A DNA stretch of 60,028 bases, taken from positions 1-60,028 of the forward strand of contig JAISMY010000041.1 of NCBI GenBank assembly GCA_031276485.1, in the 5' to 3' direction. Both the position numbers and the translations under genes were made by a program. Shown here piece by piece: positions 41,241 to 50,585 of the stretch. Below the pieces are notes generated by a model that did not search any database, was not told the DNA's origin, and was given only the letters and a program-made list of their open reading frames with translations. The stretch comes from Desulfovibrio sp. (GTDB lineage: Bacteria; Desulfobacterota; Desulfovibrionia; Desulfovibrionales; Desulfovibrionaceae). Every line of letters begins with the position of its first letter. The first letter of the stretch is position 1.

Positions 41241-44200
41241 ATGAGCATACCCTTCACAGCTTTCCGTAAAGCTTCCGGACGGGCGGCGCTTGCGGCCGCC
41301 GCGTTCCTGTTCGTCTTTACGTCCGCAGCGGCCTCCGCCGCGGACATCCTGGCCTCGGACAAGGTCGTCGCTCCCGAAGCCCTGCTGCCCTACCTTTCCT
41401 GGCTTGCCGATCCGCAGGGCGAGATAAGCATGAGCGACCTGAGCGCAGGCGCCGTTCAGGAACGCTTCACCCCGCTGTACAAGGGCATCCCGCTCAAAAA
41501 CAAGGGGCCGGTGTGGTTCCGGCTGGTGATGGTCAGCGGCCGCCGGGACGGCGGCGGAGCTGTGCCCGCGCAGGCCGGTGTACGGTTGAGCATGAACCTG
41601 GGGCAGCTTCCGCCCGGCGGGGCGCGGCTCTTTTATTCCGAGTCGCCTGGGCCTGTTTCCGCTCCAGGGGTATGGCACAGCGAAACAATTGATTCGCGCG
41701 AAGAAACTCTGCTGCCGGAAACCGGGCTGGCGCCGGTGAGCATTTTCATCCGTATGGAGGAAATGCCCGGCTTGTGGTTTTCGCCTGTGATCGGGCCGCA
41801 GTCGGCGGCGCGTGCCGGCCTGCTGCCCCTCGACCTGCTGCTGCCCGGGATAACGGCCGCCGCCGCCGTGGCCTGCCTGCTGCGTCTGGCCGCCGACCGG
41901 GCGCTGTGGGCGCTGTGGGCCGCGCTGTATCTTGCCTGCGTGCTGGGACAGAGCAGTCTGCCCTTGCCTTCGCCGGACAGGGGATTTGCGCCGGAAAACC
42001 TTCCTGCCCTTCTCGCCCCCGGCCTGGCTCTGCTGATTCTGCCCCATGTCGGGCGTTGCATGTTCCGGACGGACAAAGCTTCCATGCTGAAGGACGGGTC
42101 GCTGTACTTTTGTTCGCTGCTGGGCGCGGCGACGGCGGTGCTGCCGCTTGTGCCGGGTTTTTCCTGGCTGACCCGGCTGTTCCCGCTCTCCCCCCTGCTG
42201 CTTGCGCCCGCCCTGCCGTTCTGCCTGTCGTCCATGGCCGCGAAGAGAGCCGGCGCGCCGGCCTTCAGCGGCGCGGTCATCATGCCCGTCATCGGCGCGC
42301 TGCTCTGCCTTGCGGCCCTGAAGTATCCCGATTTACATCCCGCGGCCGCCCAGGGCGGACTTTGGGGTATGGCCGTCGGCGGCCTGGGTTTGGCCCTTGC
42401 CGGAGTTCCGCGCAATGCCGCGGGACCGGGCGCAGAGGACCAAGACAAACAAGGCCCGGCTGCGCCGGATATGCCCGGAGGTCTGAGCGCGGCTTTTTCC
42501 GTGATTTCCCCGCAGAGCCAGTATGAGGAACTGCCGACCATGGCGGTAACGCACATCGGCGGTGCCGGTGATGCGGAACAGGCCGGGACGCCCGGCAGCG
42601 TTGCCGGCCCGGAAGACGGACGGCAGGGCGGGGACGCGCCGGCAGGCGGCAAGGCCGGCTTGCTGCGCATATCCGGAAATCGGCGCGAAAAGACGCAGGA
42701 TATTCCGTTTCTCCTCCCGTCCGGAGAGAACCGCTCCTACCTTGATCTGCCGTCGGAGGTCATGAACATACTGGAGGGACCCGTGCCGACCGGCAACATG
42801 CAGACGGGTTCATACCCTTTCAACCTCCATACCCTCGTGCGCCAAGTCCATGACATAGTGTCGCCCCTGGCTGAAAGCAAGGGCCTGATATTTTCCTGGT
42901 ATATGTCGCCTTCTCTGCCGGTATTGCTGGAAGGCGATTCACCGCGCCTGCGCGGGGCGTTGATCCTGCTCCTGCAAAGCGCCGTACAGGCGGCCGACGG
43001 CGGTGCCGTGCAGCTTGCCGTGCGCCGGAACCCCATGACCTCGTTTGAGGGCGACCTGCTGTTCAGCATCAGCGACAACGGGTCGGCCCAGCGCACGGAC
43101 GCGGGTTTTTTTCTGGCCTGGGAACTCTCCTCCCGCACCGGCGGCGCATTTACCGTGGACTATTCGGCAACGGGCGGGACGCGCACTGCTTTCAACGTGC
43201 GCTTCAAGCTGCTTGACGCGGAAACGGCGTTCGACCCTGCCGCTTCGGCGCTTCCGTCTCGGGGCAAAGCGGAAAGCGCCGCGCCCCCGCCGCGCATCGG
43301 CGGGACGCGTCCCCTCTGCATACTGCAGGCGGAAATGACAGGCGGATCAAGACGGCATACAGCGCGTTGTCTGGAAGGCGTACCGCATACCGTCGTCAAC
43401 TCGTTTGATGAAGAACAGCTTGTGCGCCTGGCCGGGGAACATGAGCCGGATCTGGTGATTTTTGACGCGGATACGCCTGAAAACGTCATTGCCCGGTGTA
43501 TCGCCGACCTGCGCAGCGACGAAGGCGGCAAAGTACGCAAGCGCGCGGCGGTTCTGGTGTTGACCGGCCACGACATGCAGGCGGCCCGGCTTCTGGAAGC
43601 CGGCGCGGATTACGTTCTGGGCAAACCATTTACGCGCGAAGCGTTTCTGGATGCCCTCGCGGCTGCCGTTCCCTCTGTCGCCCCGCGGATCCGGGCCTTG
43701 GGAGCGGCGACCGCCGACCGCCCCGACATGTCCGCCCAAGCTGTCCCATCCCCTGAGCGCGGCGTTTCCAGCACCGACCCGACAGGTTCGCCCGCCTTCG
43801 GCGCCGCTGAAGATGTGGCGTGGGAAACTTTTACCCCGCTGCATGAAATCTCCCCGCCGCACGGCAATGCGGGGCGGACTGCGGCGGCCGGAGCCTCCGG
43901 CGCGGACGCCTTTGCCGCGCATGCGGGCGGCGGGCCGCAGACTCCTGTACCGGCGCCGGCAGCGGAGCGTTACGCGCCGGGGCCGGAGGGAAGCGGGGAG
44001 GCCGATGCGGTCAAGCTGCCCATACCGGCCCGTCTTATTCCCAAAGGCATGACACCGGACGCACCGGTGCCGGCGAGCGCGCCCGAACCTGCGCTGCTTC
44101 CCGCGTCCGCCGCCGCATCCGCTCCCGCAGGAACGTACGAGGCAACATTCGGCGAAGCGGAAGATTCCGATGCACCGAAGCTGCCCAGACCCGCCCGGCT

Positions 44201-46253
44201 TATTCCAAGAGGCATGGCTGCGGAAAGGCTGGAAGGCGAAAGCAGCACGAAGACTGCCTCCCCTGCCGGACCTTTCGCAGCCGATGCCTCCAATGATCCG
44301 GACTCGGTCCTTATGCCGGGACAACATCTTTCCCGCGACCCGTTTCTGGATCCGTCGGTGGCCTTTCTGCGGCCCACATTCACTCCACCCGGCCGTCCTC
44401 CCCTGCGTGAAGCCGTAAAACTGGCCACCGGGCTGGAAACTTCGGGCGCGGTAAGCGATGCTTTGGAAGCGCCTGCGCAGTCCGCCGGGCATGAGGCCGG
44501 CCTGCCCCGGCCCGCGAGCGCTGTTGCCGCGCCGGCAACGGCCCCGGCAGGGGACGGGAGCGGCAGGTCCCAAACCGCGGGCGATGCGCCGGCAACGCAG
44601 GCGAACACGGGTGGAGGAGGGGGGCTCGCCCCGGCCCGGCAGAGCCGCAGCGGGCAAAGCCCGGACGTGCCCATGCGCAGACGCGGGCAGAGCAGCGGGA
44701 CTGTTGACGCGCAGACGGAGCAACAGACGCAGGCAGGCCCCACCCGGCCGGGGGTACGCCTTCAGGTTCAGGCGCAGCCGGCCGCTGCGAAACGCCTGTC
44801 TTTTTCCGCCGGCAAAGGAAATGAGGCCTCCGGCCCGGCGCGGCTGGTCCCAACCCTCGCCGGCGCGGGCCGCGAACGCCCGGAGGCGTCCGCGCACGGC
44901 GCGCGCCATGTGGCGGAACGTCCGGGCGCTGTGCAGGTGCAACTGCCGCCCAGGCACGGTATACCGCGCAAGGGAGAGACAGACGTCAGCAGCGCCGCCG
45001 GAAACGCGACCCCGCAAACACGGCAGCCGGCAGGTACGCCGCACGGCATGCCGGTATCCGTTCATCCCTCCGAAAGCCCGGCCGGCGGGACGTTTTCCCT
45101 CCGGATACCCCGGCCCTCCCGGAACAGTCAGGACCGCGCCGGGCAAAACCCTGATGAGACTTCCGCTCAAACCGGCCGAGTCCGCGCCGCGCAAGTTCGG
45201 GACGGCGTTACCCGAACTTCGCAAGCCCCCGCCGCGCAAGTCCGGGACGGCGCTGCCCCAAGTGAATCCGCCGGCTCCGGAGCCGGCCTGGTTGGATCCG
45301 GGCAAGCCGCCGCTTCCCGCGGAGAAGAACAGACCTCCTTAGAGAATGCGTACAACGGCGTCGGCAGCGGGGCCGTGCAGGCGGTAATCGGCAGGGCGGC
45401 ATCGGATGCCGCGCCGATGGTCATGGGCCTTTCTCCCGAAGATGTCGTCGCGCCGGCAACGGCTCCGGCGGCAGCGCCTTTCCGGCGCGCCGAGGGCGGG
45501 AAGCGCGGACTGCCCGGCGGAGAATTCCTTATTGATCCGGACGCCGTACGAACGGCAGACCGGCTCGAGGACGCGAAACAAGCAGGCGCAGGGCGCGGGC
45601 GGGAAGAAGAAAAACGCACTTTGCCCGGTTCTTTGATTGACTTTATGCTGCTGGATTCAGCGCAGGATGATGATGATGATGGCGACGGCGGCGCGGCAAC
45701 CGTGACCGGACGGCCGGGTCCTCCGCAGACGGGAAACACTGCGGCCGACAAGACAGAGCGTGAAGTCGGCGCAACGCCCGGCCCCAGGACGAAGGCGGAC
45801 GCCGCCCGGAGCAAGGCAGCGCCGGCCGTGCCGCAGCCCCCCGCCCGGAACAGGACGGCATTGCGGCCCGCTCCGAAAACTCCGATCACGAACCTGTCGG
45901 CTGCGCTGTCCGTGCCTTTGCCGGGCCTGGATGGGGAATTTCTGGATCCTGACGCATTGCGTTTCCTGCCGGGGCTGACTGAGTCCCTTGCGGACGCCCT
46001 GCGGGATGCCGGGAAAGGCGTGGATGAAAACCGGCCGGCCCTGGTTCAGGAAGCAGCCGCGCGCATGGCGTCCAAGGCCGAACATTTCGGACTGAGCCGT
46101 TTGGGCAGACTGGCCCGTTGCCTGGAGCGGGCAGCCGAAGCTCGGGATGAGGAAGCCGCGGCGACCATTATGGAGGACCTGCGGCGCGCATCGCTGCAGT
46201 ACGAGAAGGCGCTCGCGGAGTGCTCCCGCAGCCTTGCCGGCGTTGACGGCTGA
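41241..46253 (+). CDS. very large degenerate hybrid sensor kinase: 7TM sensor, HATPase-like, receiver, disordered linker, Hpt-like end
   Basis: 1670 residues. A signal peptide (1-34) is followed by a periplasmic domain (about 35-190) and about seven membrane spans (about 195-390), the 7TMR-DISM layout. LVRQVHDIVSPLAESKG to FNVRFKLL (about 531-660) looks like an HATPase domain (LRGALILLLQSAVQAADGG as N box, FSISDNGS as G box), but no HisKA helix with a His precedes it. A receiver domain follows (about 689-815; D742, D744, K795). About 815-1560 is Pro/Ala-rich with internal repeats: KLPIPARLIPKGM / KLPRPARLIPRGM, and GEFLIDPDAV / GEFLDPDALRF. The last 100 residues resemble an Hpt helical bundle, but the phosphoacceptor position reads AARMASKAEHFGL, without the His. 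It overlaps nothing and kdsB follows in 3 bases. Confidence 0.7.
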   Translation: MSIPFTAFRKASGRAALAAAAFLFVFTSAAASAADILASDKVVAPEALLPYLSWLADPQGEISMSDLSAGAVQERFTPLYKGIPLKNKGPVWFRLVMVSGRRDGGGAVPAQAGVRLSMNLGQLPPGGARLFYSESPGPVSAPGVWHSETIDSREETLLPETGLAPVSIFIRMEEMPGLWFSPVIGPQSAARAGLLPLDLLLPGITAAAAVACLLRLAADRALWALWAALYLACVLGQSSLPLPSPDRGFAPENLPALLAPGLALLILPHVGRCMFRTDKASMLKDGSLYFCSLLGAATAVLPLVPGFSWLTRLFPLSPLLLAPALPFCLSSMAAKRAGAPAFSGAVIMPVIGALLCLAALKYPDLHPAAAQGGLWGMAVGGLGLALAGVPRNAAGPGAEDQDKQGPAAPDMPGGLSAAFSVISPQSQYEELPTMAVTHIGGAGDAEQAGTPGSVAGPEDGRQGGDAPAGGKAGLLRISGNRREKTQDIPFLLPSGENRSYLDLPSEVMNILEGPVPTGNMQTGSYPFNLHTLVRQVHDIVSPLAESKGLIFSWYMSPSLPVLLEGDSPRLRGALILLLQSAVQAADGGAVQLAVRRNPMTSFEGDLLFSISDNGSAQRTDAGFFLAWELSSRTGGAFTVDYSATGGTRTAFNVRFKLLDAETAFDPAASALPSRGKAESAAPPPRIGGTRPLCILQAEMTGGSRRHTARCLEGVPHTVVNSFDEEQLVRLAGEHEPDLVIFDADTPENVIARCIADLRSDEGGKVRKRAAVLVLTGHDMQAARLLEAGADYVLGKPFTREAFLDALAAAVPSVAPRIRALGAATADRPDMSAQAVPSPERGVSSTDPTGSPAFGAAEDVAWETFTPLHEISPPHGNAGRTAAAGASGADAFAAHAGGGPQTPVPAPAAERYAPGPEGSGEADAVKLPIPARLIPKGMTPDAPVPASAPEPALLPASAAASAPAGTYEATFGEAEDSDAPKLPRPARLIPRGMAAERLEGESSTKTASPAGPFAADASNDPDSVLMPGQHLSRDPFLDPSVAFLRPTFTPPGRPPLREAVKLATGLETSGAVSDALEAPAQSAGHEAGLPRPASAVAAPATAPAGDGSGRSQTAGDAPATQANTGGGGGLAPARQSRSGQSPDVPMRRRGQSSGTVDAQTEQQTQAGPTRPGVRLQVQAQPAAAKRLSFSAGKGNEASGPARLVPTLAGAGRERPEASAHGARHVAERPGAVQVQLPPRHGIPRKGETDVSSAAGNATPQTRQPAGTPHGMPVSVHPSESPAGGTFSLRIPRPSRNSQDRAGQNPDETSAQTGRVRAAQVRDGVTRTSQAPAAQVRDGAAPSESAGSGAGLVGSGQAAASRGEEQTSLENAYNGVGSGAVQAVIGRAASDAAPMVMGLSPEDVVAPATAPAAAPFRRAEGGKRGLPGGEFLIDPDAVRTADRLEDAKQAGAGRGREEEKRTLPGSLIDFMLLDSAQDDDDDGDGGAATVTGRPGPPQTGNTAADKTEREVGATPGPRTKADAARSKAAPAVPQPPARNRTALRPAPKTPITNLSAALSVPLPGLDGEFLDPDALRFLPGLTESLADALRDAGKGVDENRPALVQEAAARMASKAEHFGLSRLGRLARCLERAAEARDEEAAATIMEDLRRASLQYEKALAECSRSLAGVDG

Positions 46254-46256
46254 CCT

Positions 46257-47009
46257 GTGATTTTGCAACATCCGGCAGCCTACGGCATAATCCCGGCGCG
46301 TTACGCTTCGACGCGTTTCCCCGGCAAAGCATTGGTCCTCCTGAAGGGATTCCCGATGTTTTATCACGTCTGGCGGCGGGCTTTGCGTTGTCCGGAATTG
46401 GCGTCCGTGACCCTGGCCACGGACGACGAGCGTATACGGGACGCTGCGAAGGCCTTGGGCGTCCCGGTCCTGATGACTTCGGCCCGGCATGAAAGCGGCA
46501 CGGACCGCGTCTACGAAGCCGCATCAGCCATGTTGCTTGCGGAAGATGCGGTGGTTGTCAACATTCAGGGCGACGAGCCGGCCCTGGATGCGGGGTGTAT
46601 CGGCAAGCTGGTGCGGGTTTTTGCCGACCCCAAGGTGCAGGCGGCTACGCCGGCCGCTCCGGGGGACCCCGCCGATGCGGAGCGTCCGGACAAAGTCAAG
46701 GTTGTTGCGGATGCCGAGGGCAACGCCCTCTATTTTTCCCGCGCGGGCATACCTTATGCGAGGGACGGCACATACGCCGCGCCGCCGCTTGTACACACGG
46801 GTATTTACGCGTTCACGATGCGCGTGTTGCGGCGTTTTGTCGCTCTGACGCCCTCTCCCCTGGAACGCACGGAAAAGCTGGAGCAACTGCGCCTGCTGGA
46901 AAACGGCATCAAGGTGCGGGTGCTTGTGACGGACAGGACCACGCCGTGCGTGGACCGTGAGGAAGATACGGCGGTCGTGCTGCCCCTGCTTGAAGATTAC
47001 GGCGCGTAA
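46257..47009 (+). CDS. kdsB: 3-deoxy-manno-octulosonate cytidylyltransferase (CMP-KDO synthetase)
   Basis: It activates KDO with CTP for lipid A-core synthesis. The 250 residues show [18 protein letters not shown] (about 9-26) with the nucleotide-binding Arg/Lys, ATDDERI (about 54-60), [11 protein letters not shown] (about 78-88), [10 protein letters not shown] (about 102-111) and [16 protein letters not shown]. It begins with GTG 46257, 3 bases after the previous stop, so translational coupling with the large sensor-like gene is likely. Confidence 0.93.
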   Translation: MILQHPAAYGIIPARYASTRFPGKALVLLKGFPMFYHVWRRALRCPELASVTLATDDERIRDAAKALGVPVLMTSARHESGTDRVYEAASAMLLAEDAVVVNIQGDEPALDAGCIGKLVRVFADPKVQAATPAAPGDPADAERPDKVKVVADAEGNALYFSRAGIPYARDGTYAAPPLVHTGIYAFTMRVLRRFVALTPSPLERTEKLEQLRLLENGIKVRVLVTDRTTPCVDREEDTAVVLPLLEDYGA

Positions 47010-47013
47010 TTTT

Positions 47014-47048
47014 AAAGTCGAAAATATATATTTTAGTCAACACTCTCA
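47014..47048 (-). mobile_element. end of a lost insertion sequence after kdsB
   Basis: On the reverse strand it reads TGAGAGTGTTGACTAAAATA then TATATTTTCGAC, matching the ends at 5684 and 59728. Only about 35 bases remain before kdsB. TTGACT with a later TTTAAA resembles an outward-to-inward promoter. Confidence 0.5.
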
Positions 47049-47248
47049 ATTTTAGATGCGTCAGCCCTGCAGGCGGCCGGATTCCGCTTGACTACGGCGC
47101 GGTGATTGCATAGGAGTTAGCGGTAATTGACGGCAAAAAATAGTGCCGCAAAGGAAAATTTTGGTATTTTTGTTGGTATTGTAACCGCCGCGTTTCACAA
47201 AATAGTTGCTGTCAGCAAGTTTCCCGCCGCAATTCGATAGAGGGTGTT

Positions 47249-48817
47249 ATGCAGTGGGTAAACAACAACACATGCGAAGGAACCCGGCAGAACAGCAGCT
47301 TCGGCGTGGTGCGCTCTTTGGCCTTTGTCGCCATGGTCCTGACGCTGGCCTTGTCGATCGCCGTTTCTGTATATCTCGGCAGCACGGCCCGCGACACGCT
47401 GATCAGGAAAAACCGGGACTTCGCGTCCTTGCTTGCATCGAACCTCAACAGCCAGATATACCGCCGCTTTTCCCTGCCGACTATCTTGTTTTACGGGCCG
47501 ATAGCGTTGAGCGAGCCTGAGCAGTCCAGGCAGCTTGACCAGATAGTCCGGTCCATTATCCAGGATTTGCAGGTGGACGATCTGCGTATTTTTGCCGGCG
47601 ACCACACGGTGACCTATTCCACCAACAAGGACGAGCCGGGCAAAAACGATTTGGCATCGCCTTCCGTCGACCTTGCGGTCAAGGCTGAGGGGCCTGTCTT
47701 CGACATTGACGGCGGGTTGCCCTATCCTTCTGCATTTTTCAGGTTTTCGCTGCCTGCGGACACCTACCGCATGCGCACCACCTACCGCATGCGCGCGCCG
47801 GAGCGGCTCAGTCCTTCGGAGTTAAGCGAGCTTATGCGCGTAGCCGAGCGCATCAATCCTTCGGCGCCGATGGGGGCGGCCGAGCGTCTCGGCCGGCTCG
47901 GTGATTTCGGCGCGAACATGGGGGTGTTGGAATTTTCGCAGGACATCACGCAGGACATGGAACGTTCCGTGCGGTTTCAGCAGCTTGTGCTGGCGGTGAC
48001 GCTGCTCGGGTCGGGCATGCTTACGGTTTTGCTGCTTCTTCTTGTGCGCCGCGCAGAGCGGGCCATTGCCCTGCGCACGGCGGAAGAACAGCGACTGCTG
48101 AACGAGCTGCACCAGCATGAGAAGCTGGCCGGGATGGGGCGTGTAGTAGCCGGCATTGCACACGAGATACGCAATCCTCTGGGCATTATTTCCTCCAGCG
48201 CCGAGTTTTTGCTCAACCGCGCGGGGGATGAAAAAAACGGCTCGACCAGAATCTTGCGCGCCATTTACGACGAGGCGCGGCGCCTGACGCGCACCGTGGG
48301 CGACTTTCTCGACTACGCGCGGCCCAGACAGCCGGTCAGGGACAGTGTGGATGCGGCGCAGGTAATTTCGCAGGCGCTGGCCTTTCTGACTCCGGACATC
48401 AATGCCAGGGAAGTCGCCGTGCTGCGTTCCGGGGAAACGGAAAATTTCTTTGTGCCGGGCGACAAGGACCTGCTGTACCGGGCCTTTTACAATATTATGA
48501 GCAACGCCCTGCAGGCCATGGAAAGCGGCGGCACTCTAAGTATAGACCTGCGCCGTACGCCCGGCGCGGGCAGCGACGTCCCCGGCGCGCGGCTGACCTT
48601 TCGGGATTCGGGACCCGGCTTTGCCCATGAATACATGGACAAGGTGCTGGATCCCTTTTTTACGACCAAGGACGGCGGCACCGGCCTCGGTCTGCCCATA
48701 GTCGCCAACATTATCGGCAGCCACGGCGGCAGACTGGAACTGTCCAATGCCCCGGAAGGCGGGGCTGTGGTGCAGGTGACGCTGCCCGGTGTCGCCGCGC
48801 CGGATGCGCAAGGATGA
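47249..48817 (+). CDS. membrane sensor histidine kinase, partner of the NtrC-type regulator
   Basis: 522 residues. A first span (about 23-45) and a second (about 243-266) flank a periplasmic sensor domain without a name that I recognise. The kinase part has LHQHEKLAGMGRVVAGIAHE with IRNPLGIISS (phosphorylated His in GIAHEIRNP), the N box NIMSNALQAMESGG and the G boxes FRDSGPGFAHEYM and DGGTGLGLPIV. It should autophosphorylate and pass phosphate to the regulator 9 bases downstream. A small tandem repeat (ACCTACCGCATGCGC twice, 47762-47794) in the sensor part encodes TYRMRTTYRMR. Confidence 0.9.
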   Translation: MQWVNNNTCEGTRQNSSFGVVRSLAFVAMVLTLALSIAVSVYLGSTARDTLIRKNRDFASLLASNLNSQIYRRFSLPTILFYGPIALSEPEQSRQLDQIVRSIIQDLQVDDLRIFAGDHTVTYSTNKDEPGKNDLASPSVDLAVKAEGPVFDIDGGLPYPSAFFRFSLPADTYRMRTTYRMRAPERLSPSELSELMRVAERINPSAPMGAAERLGRLGDFGANMGVLEFSQDITQDMERSVRFQQLVLAVTLLGSGMLTVLLLLLVRRAERAIALRTAEEQRLLNELHQHEKLAGMGRVVAGIAHEIRNPLGIISSSAEFLLNRAGDEKNGSTRILRAIYDEARRLTRTVGDFLDYARPRQPVRDSVDAAQVISQALAFLTPDINAREVAVLRSGETENFFVPGDKDLLYRAFYNIMSNALQAMESGGTLSIDLRRTPGAGSDVPGARLTFRDSGPGFAHEYMDKVLDPFFTTKDGGTGLGLPIVANIIGSHGGRLELSNAPEGGAVVQVTLPGVAAPDAQG

Positions 48818-48826
48818 GAAACGCCG

Positions 48827-50209
48827 ATGTCCGCTGAACAAGTCGAAATTCTGCTTATAGACGATGAAAAAAACTACCTGCTGGTTCTGGAGAGCCTGTT
48901 GCTGGATGCGGGGTATTCGGTAACGGCCCTGAGCGACCCGGAAAGCGCTCTGGCCTTTCTGGATGAGTCCGAAGTGGATGTCGTCATCACCGACATGAAG
49001 ATGCCCAAGCTTTCCGGCAAGGACGTGCTGACGCATGTCAAGCGGGATTACCCGCACGTCCCTGTGCTGGTGATGACCGCGTTCGGCACCATTGAAAGCG
49101 CAGTGGATATTATGAAAATGGGGGCGTTCGACTATATCGCCAAGCCTTTTGCCAATGACGAGCTGCTGCTTTCGGTGCAGAACGCTGCCGAGCTGGCGGG
49201 GGTACACAGGCGCTATCGCCTGCTGCATGAAAACCTGGAAGAGCAGTACGGACTGCACCGGATAATCGGTAAAAGCAAGGGAATACGCACTGTGCTGGCG
49301 GTAGTGGACAGGGCCGCGCCCGCCAAAAGCACCATCCTCATCAGCGGGGAATCAGGCACCGGCAAGGAGCTTGTGGCCAGGGCCGTGCATTTCGCGTCCC
49401 CGCGCAAGGACGGACCGTTCATCAGCGTCAACTGCGCTGCGCTTAATCCGGGGGTATTGGAAAGCGAACTTTTCGGGCACGAAAAAGGCTCGTTTACGGG
49501 TGCCGTGGCCTTGCACCGCGGGCGTTTTGAACTGGCGCACGGCGGCACCCTCTTTCTGGATGAAATAGGCGAACTGCAGCCGGAGATTCAGGTCAAGCTT
49601 CTGCGCGTACTGCAGGAGCGCAAATTCGAACGTGTCGGCGGGTCCGAGGAAATTGAGGTGGACATCCGGGTAATCACGGCCACCAACAAAGATTTGCAGC
49701 GTGAAGTGGAGGAGGACAGGTTTCGTGAAGACCTGTATTACAGGCTGAACGTGGTGCACATGGTGCTGCCTCCCCTGCGCGAACGGCGAGAGGACATTCC
49801 GCTGCTTCTGGCCCATTTCATTGAAAAGGCGGCGGCAGACAACAACATGCCGCGCAAGACTTTCAGTCCGGAGGCGCTGGAGCTCCTTTCCGGCTATGAA
49901 TGGCCCGGCAACATTCGGCAGTTGGAAAATGTGGTGGAGCGTTGCGTGATTATGGCGAGCGGCGACGCCGTCACGGTGGACGACCTGCCTCCCGAGGTCA
50001 AGGACGAAGAAGCGCATTTGAAAAACGCGTTGGACCTGTTGCCTGCGGAACTGAACCTGGCGGAGACTCTGGACAGACTGGAAGCGGCGCTGATCCGACG
50101 GGCTCTGGCCAGAGCGGATTTTGTGCAGGTCAAGGCCGCTGAACGCCTGGGCATATCCAAAAGCCTTCTACAGTATAAGCTGCGCAAGTACGGCATCACC
50201 GGGCATTAG
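48827..50209 (+). CDS. NtrC-family sigma-54-dependent response regulator
   Basis: 460 residues in three parts. The receiver (about 1-120) has LLIDDEKNY and DVVITDMKMPKLSG with the phosphorylated Asp. The AAA+ domain (about 143-375) has the Walker A GESGTGKELVARAVH, the sigma-54 contact GSFTGA (Ser where many have Ala), Walker B TLFLDEIGE and the arginine-finger region RFREDLYYRLNVVHMVLPPL. The C terminus has a Fis-type helix-turn-helix, LARADFVQVKAAERLGISKS. It activates sigma-54 promoters; none of the intergenic stretches in this window shows a clear one, so its targets are likely elsewhere. Confidence 0.94.
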   Translation: MSAEQVEILLIDDEKNYLLVLESLLLDAGYSVTALSDPESALAFLDESEVDVVITDMKMPKLSGKDVLTHVKRDYPHVPVLVMTAFGTIESAVDIMKMGAFDYIAKPFANDELLLSVQNAAELAGVHRRYRLLHENLEEQYGLHRIIGKSKGIRTVLAVVDRAAPAKSTILISGESGTGKELVARAVHFASPRKDGPFISVNCAALNPGVLESELFGHEKGSFTGAVALHRGRFELAHGGTLFLDEIGELQPEIQVKLLRVLQERKFERVGGSEEIEVDIRVITATNKDLQREVEEDRFREDLYYRLNVVHMVLPPLRERREDIPLLLAHFIEKAAADNNMPRKTFSPEALELLSGYEWPGNIRQLENVVERCVIMASGDAVTVDDLPPEVKDEEAHLKNALDLLPAELNLAETLDRLEAALIRRALARADFVQVKAAERLGISKSLLQYKLRKYGITGH

Positions 50210-50273
50210 ACTGAACTTCCAGACTATTTCCTATGTAACCATCTTATTTTACATATAGTATCAATTTGAAAAT

Positions 50274-50427
50274 GGAGAGTGTACATCAGCAGATAGATTT
50301 TCTGCACGAAAATATTATAAAATCAACATGTTGTCAGGATGTTTCTCAACACCTCGACACACTCGGAAAAACTTGTAATTTTTTGGACGTTACTATGACT
50401 GTATCTATCCATAGGTAAAAACTCTCA
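50274..50427 (+). mobile_element. MITE-like 154-bp repeat, copy 2
   Basis: It starts TGGAGAGTGTACATC and ends GGTAAAAACTCTCA, and is exactly as long as copy 1 (22433-22586) with few differences. It fills much of the 376-bp gap between the regulator gene and the convergent sugar-transferase gene. No coding capacity. Confidence 0.78.
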
Positions 50428-50585
50428 GAAATGAATACGTCATAAGTTCGCGCCTGATGTTCTTATTTTAGTTATAAACTATGCCGTTACAGCGCTATAG
50501 TCGGTCGTTTGCAACTGTGATTACGGATTCAGGAAATAACGGCCTGTCGCCGCAAACTTGGTATGAAAAGCGGAACGAAGGGGCG

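Noticed and set aside
43347-45305. 652-codon reverse frame inside the giant sensor-like gene
   Set aside because: Arg/Gly-rich product with no domain; explained by the skewed codons of the disordered region on the other strand.
47762-47794. Tandem ACCTACCGCATGCGC repeat in the sensor kinase gene as a regulatory site
   Set aside because: It keeps the frame and lies inside coding DNA; a small local duplication is enough to explain it.
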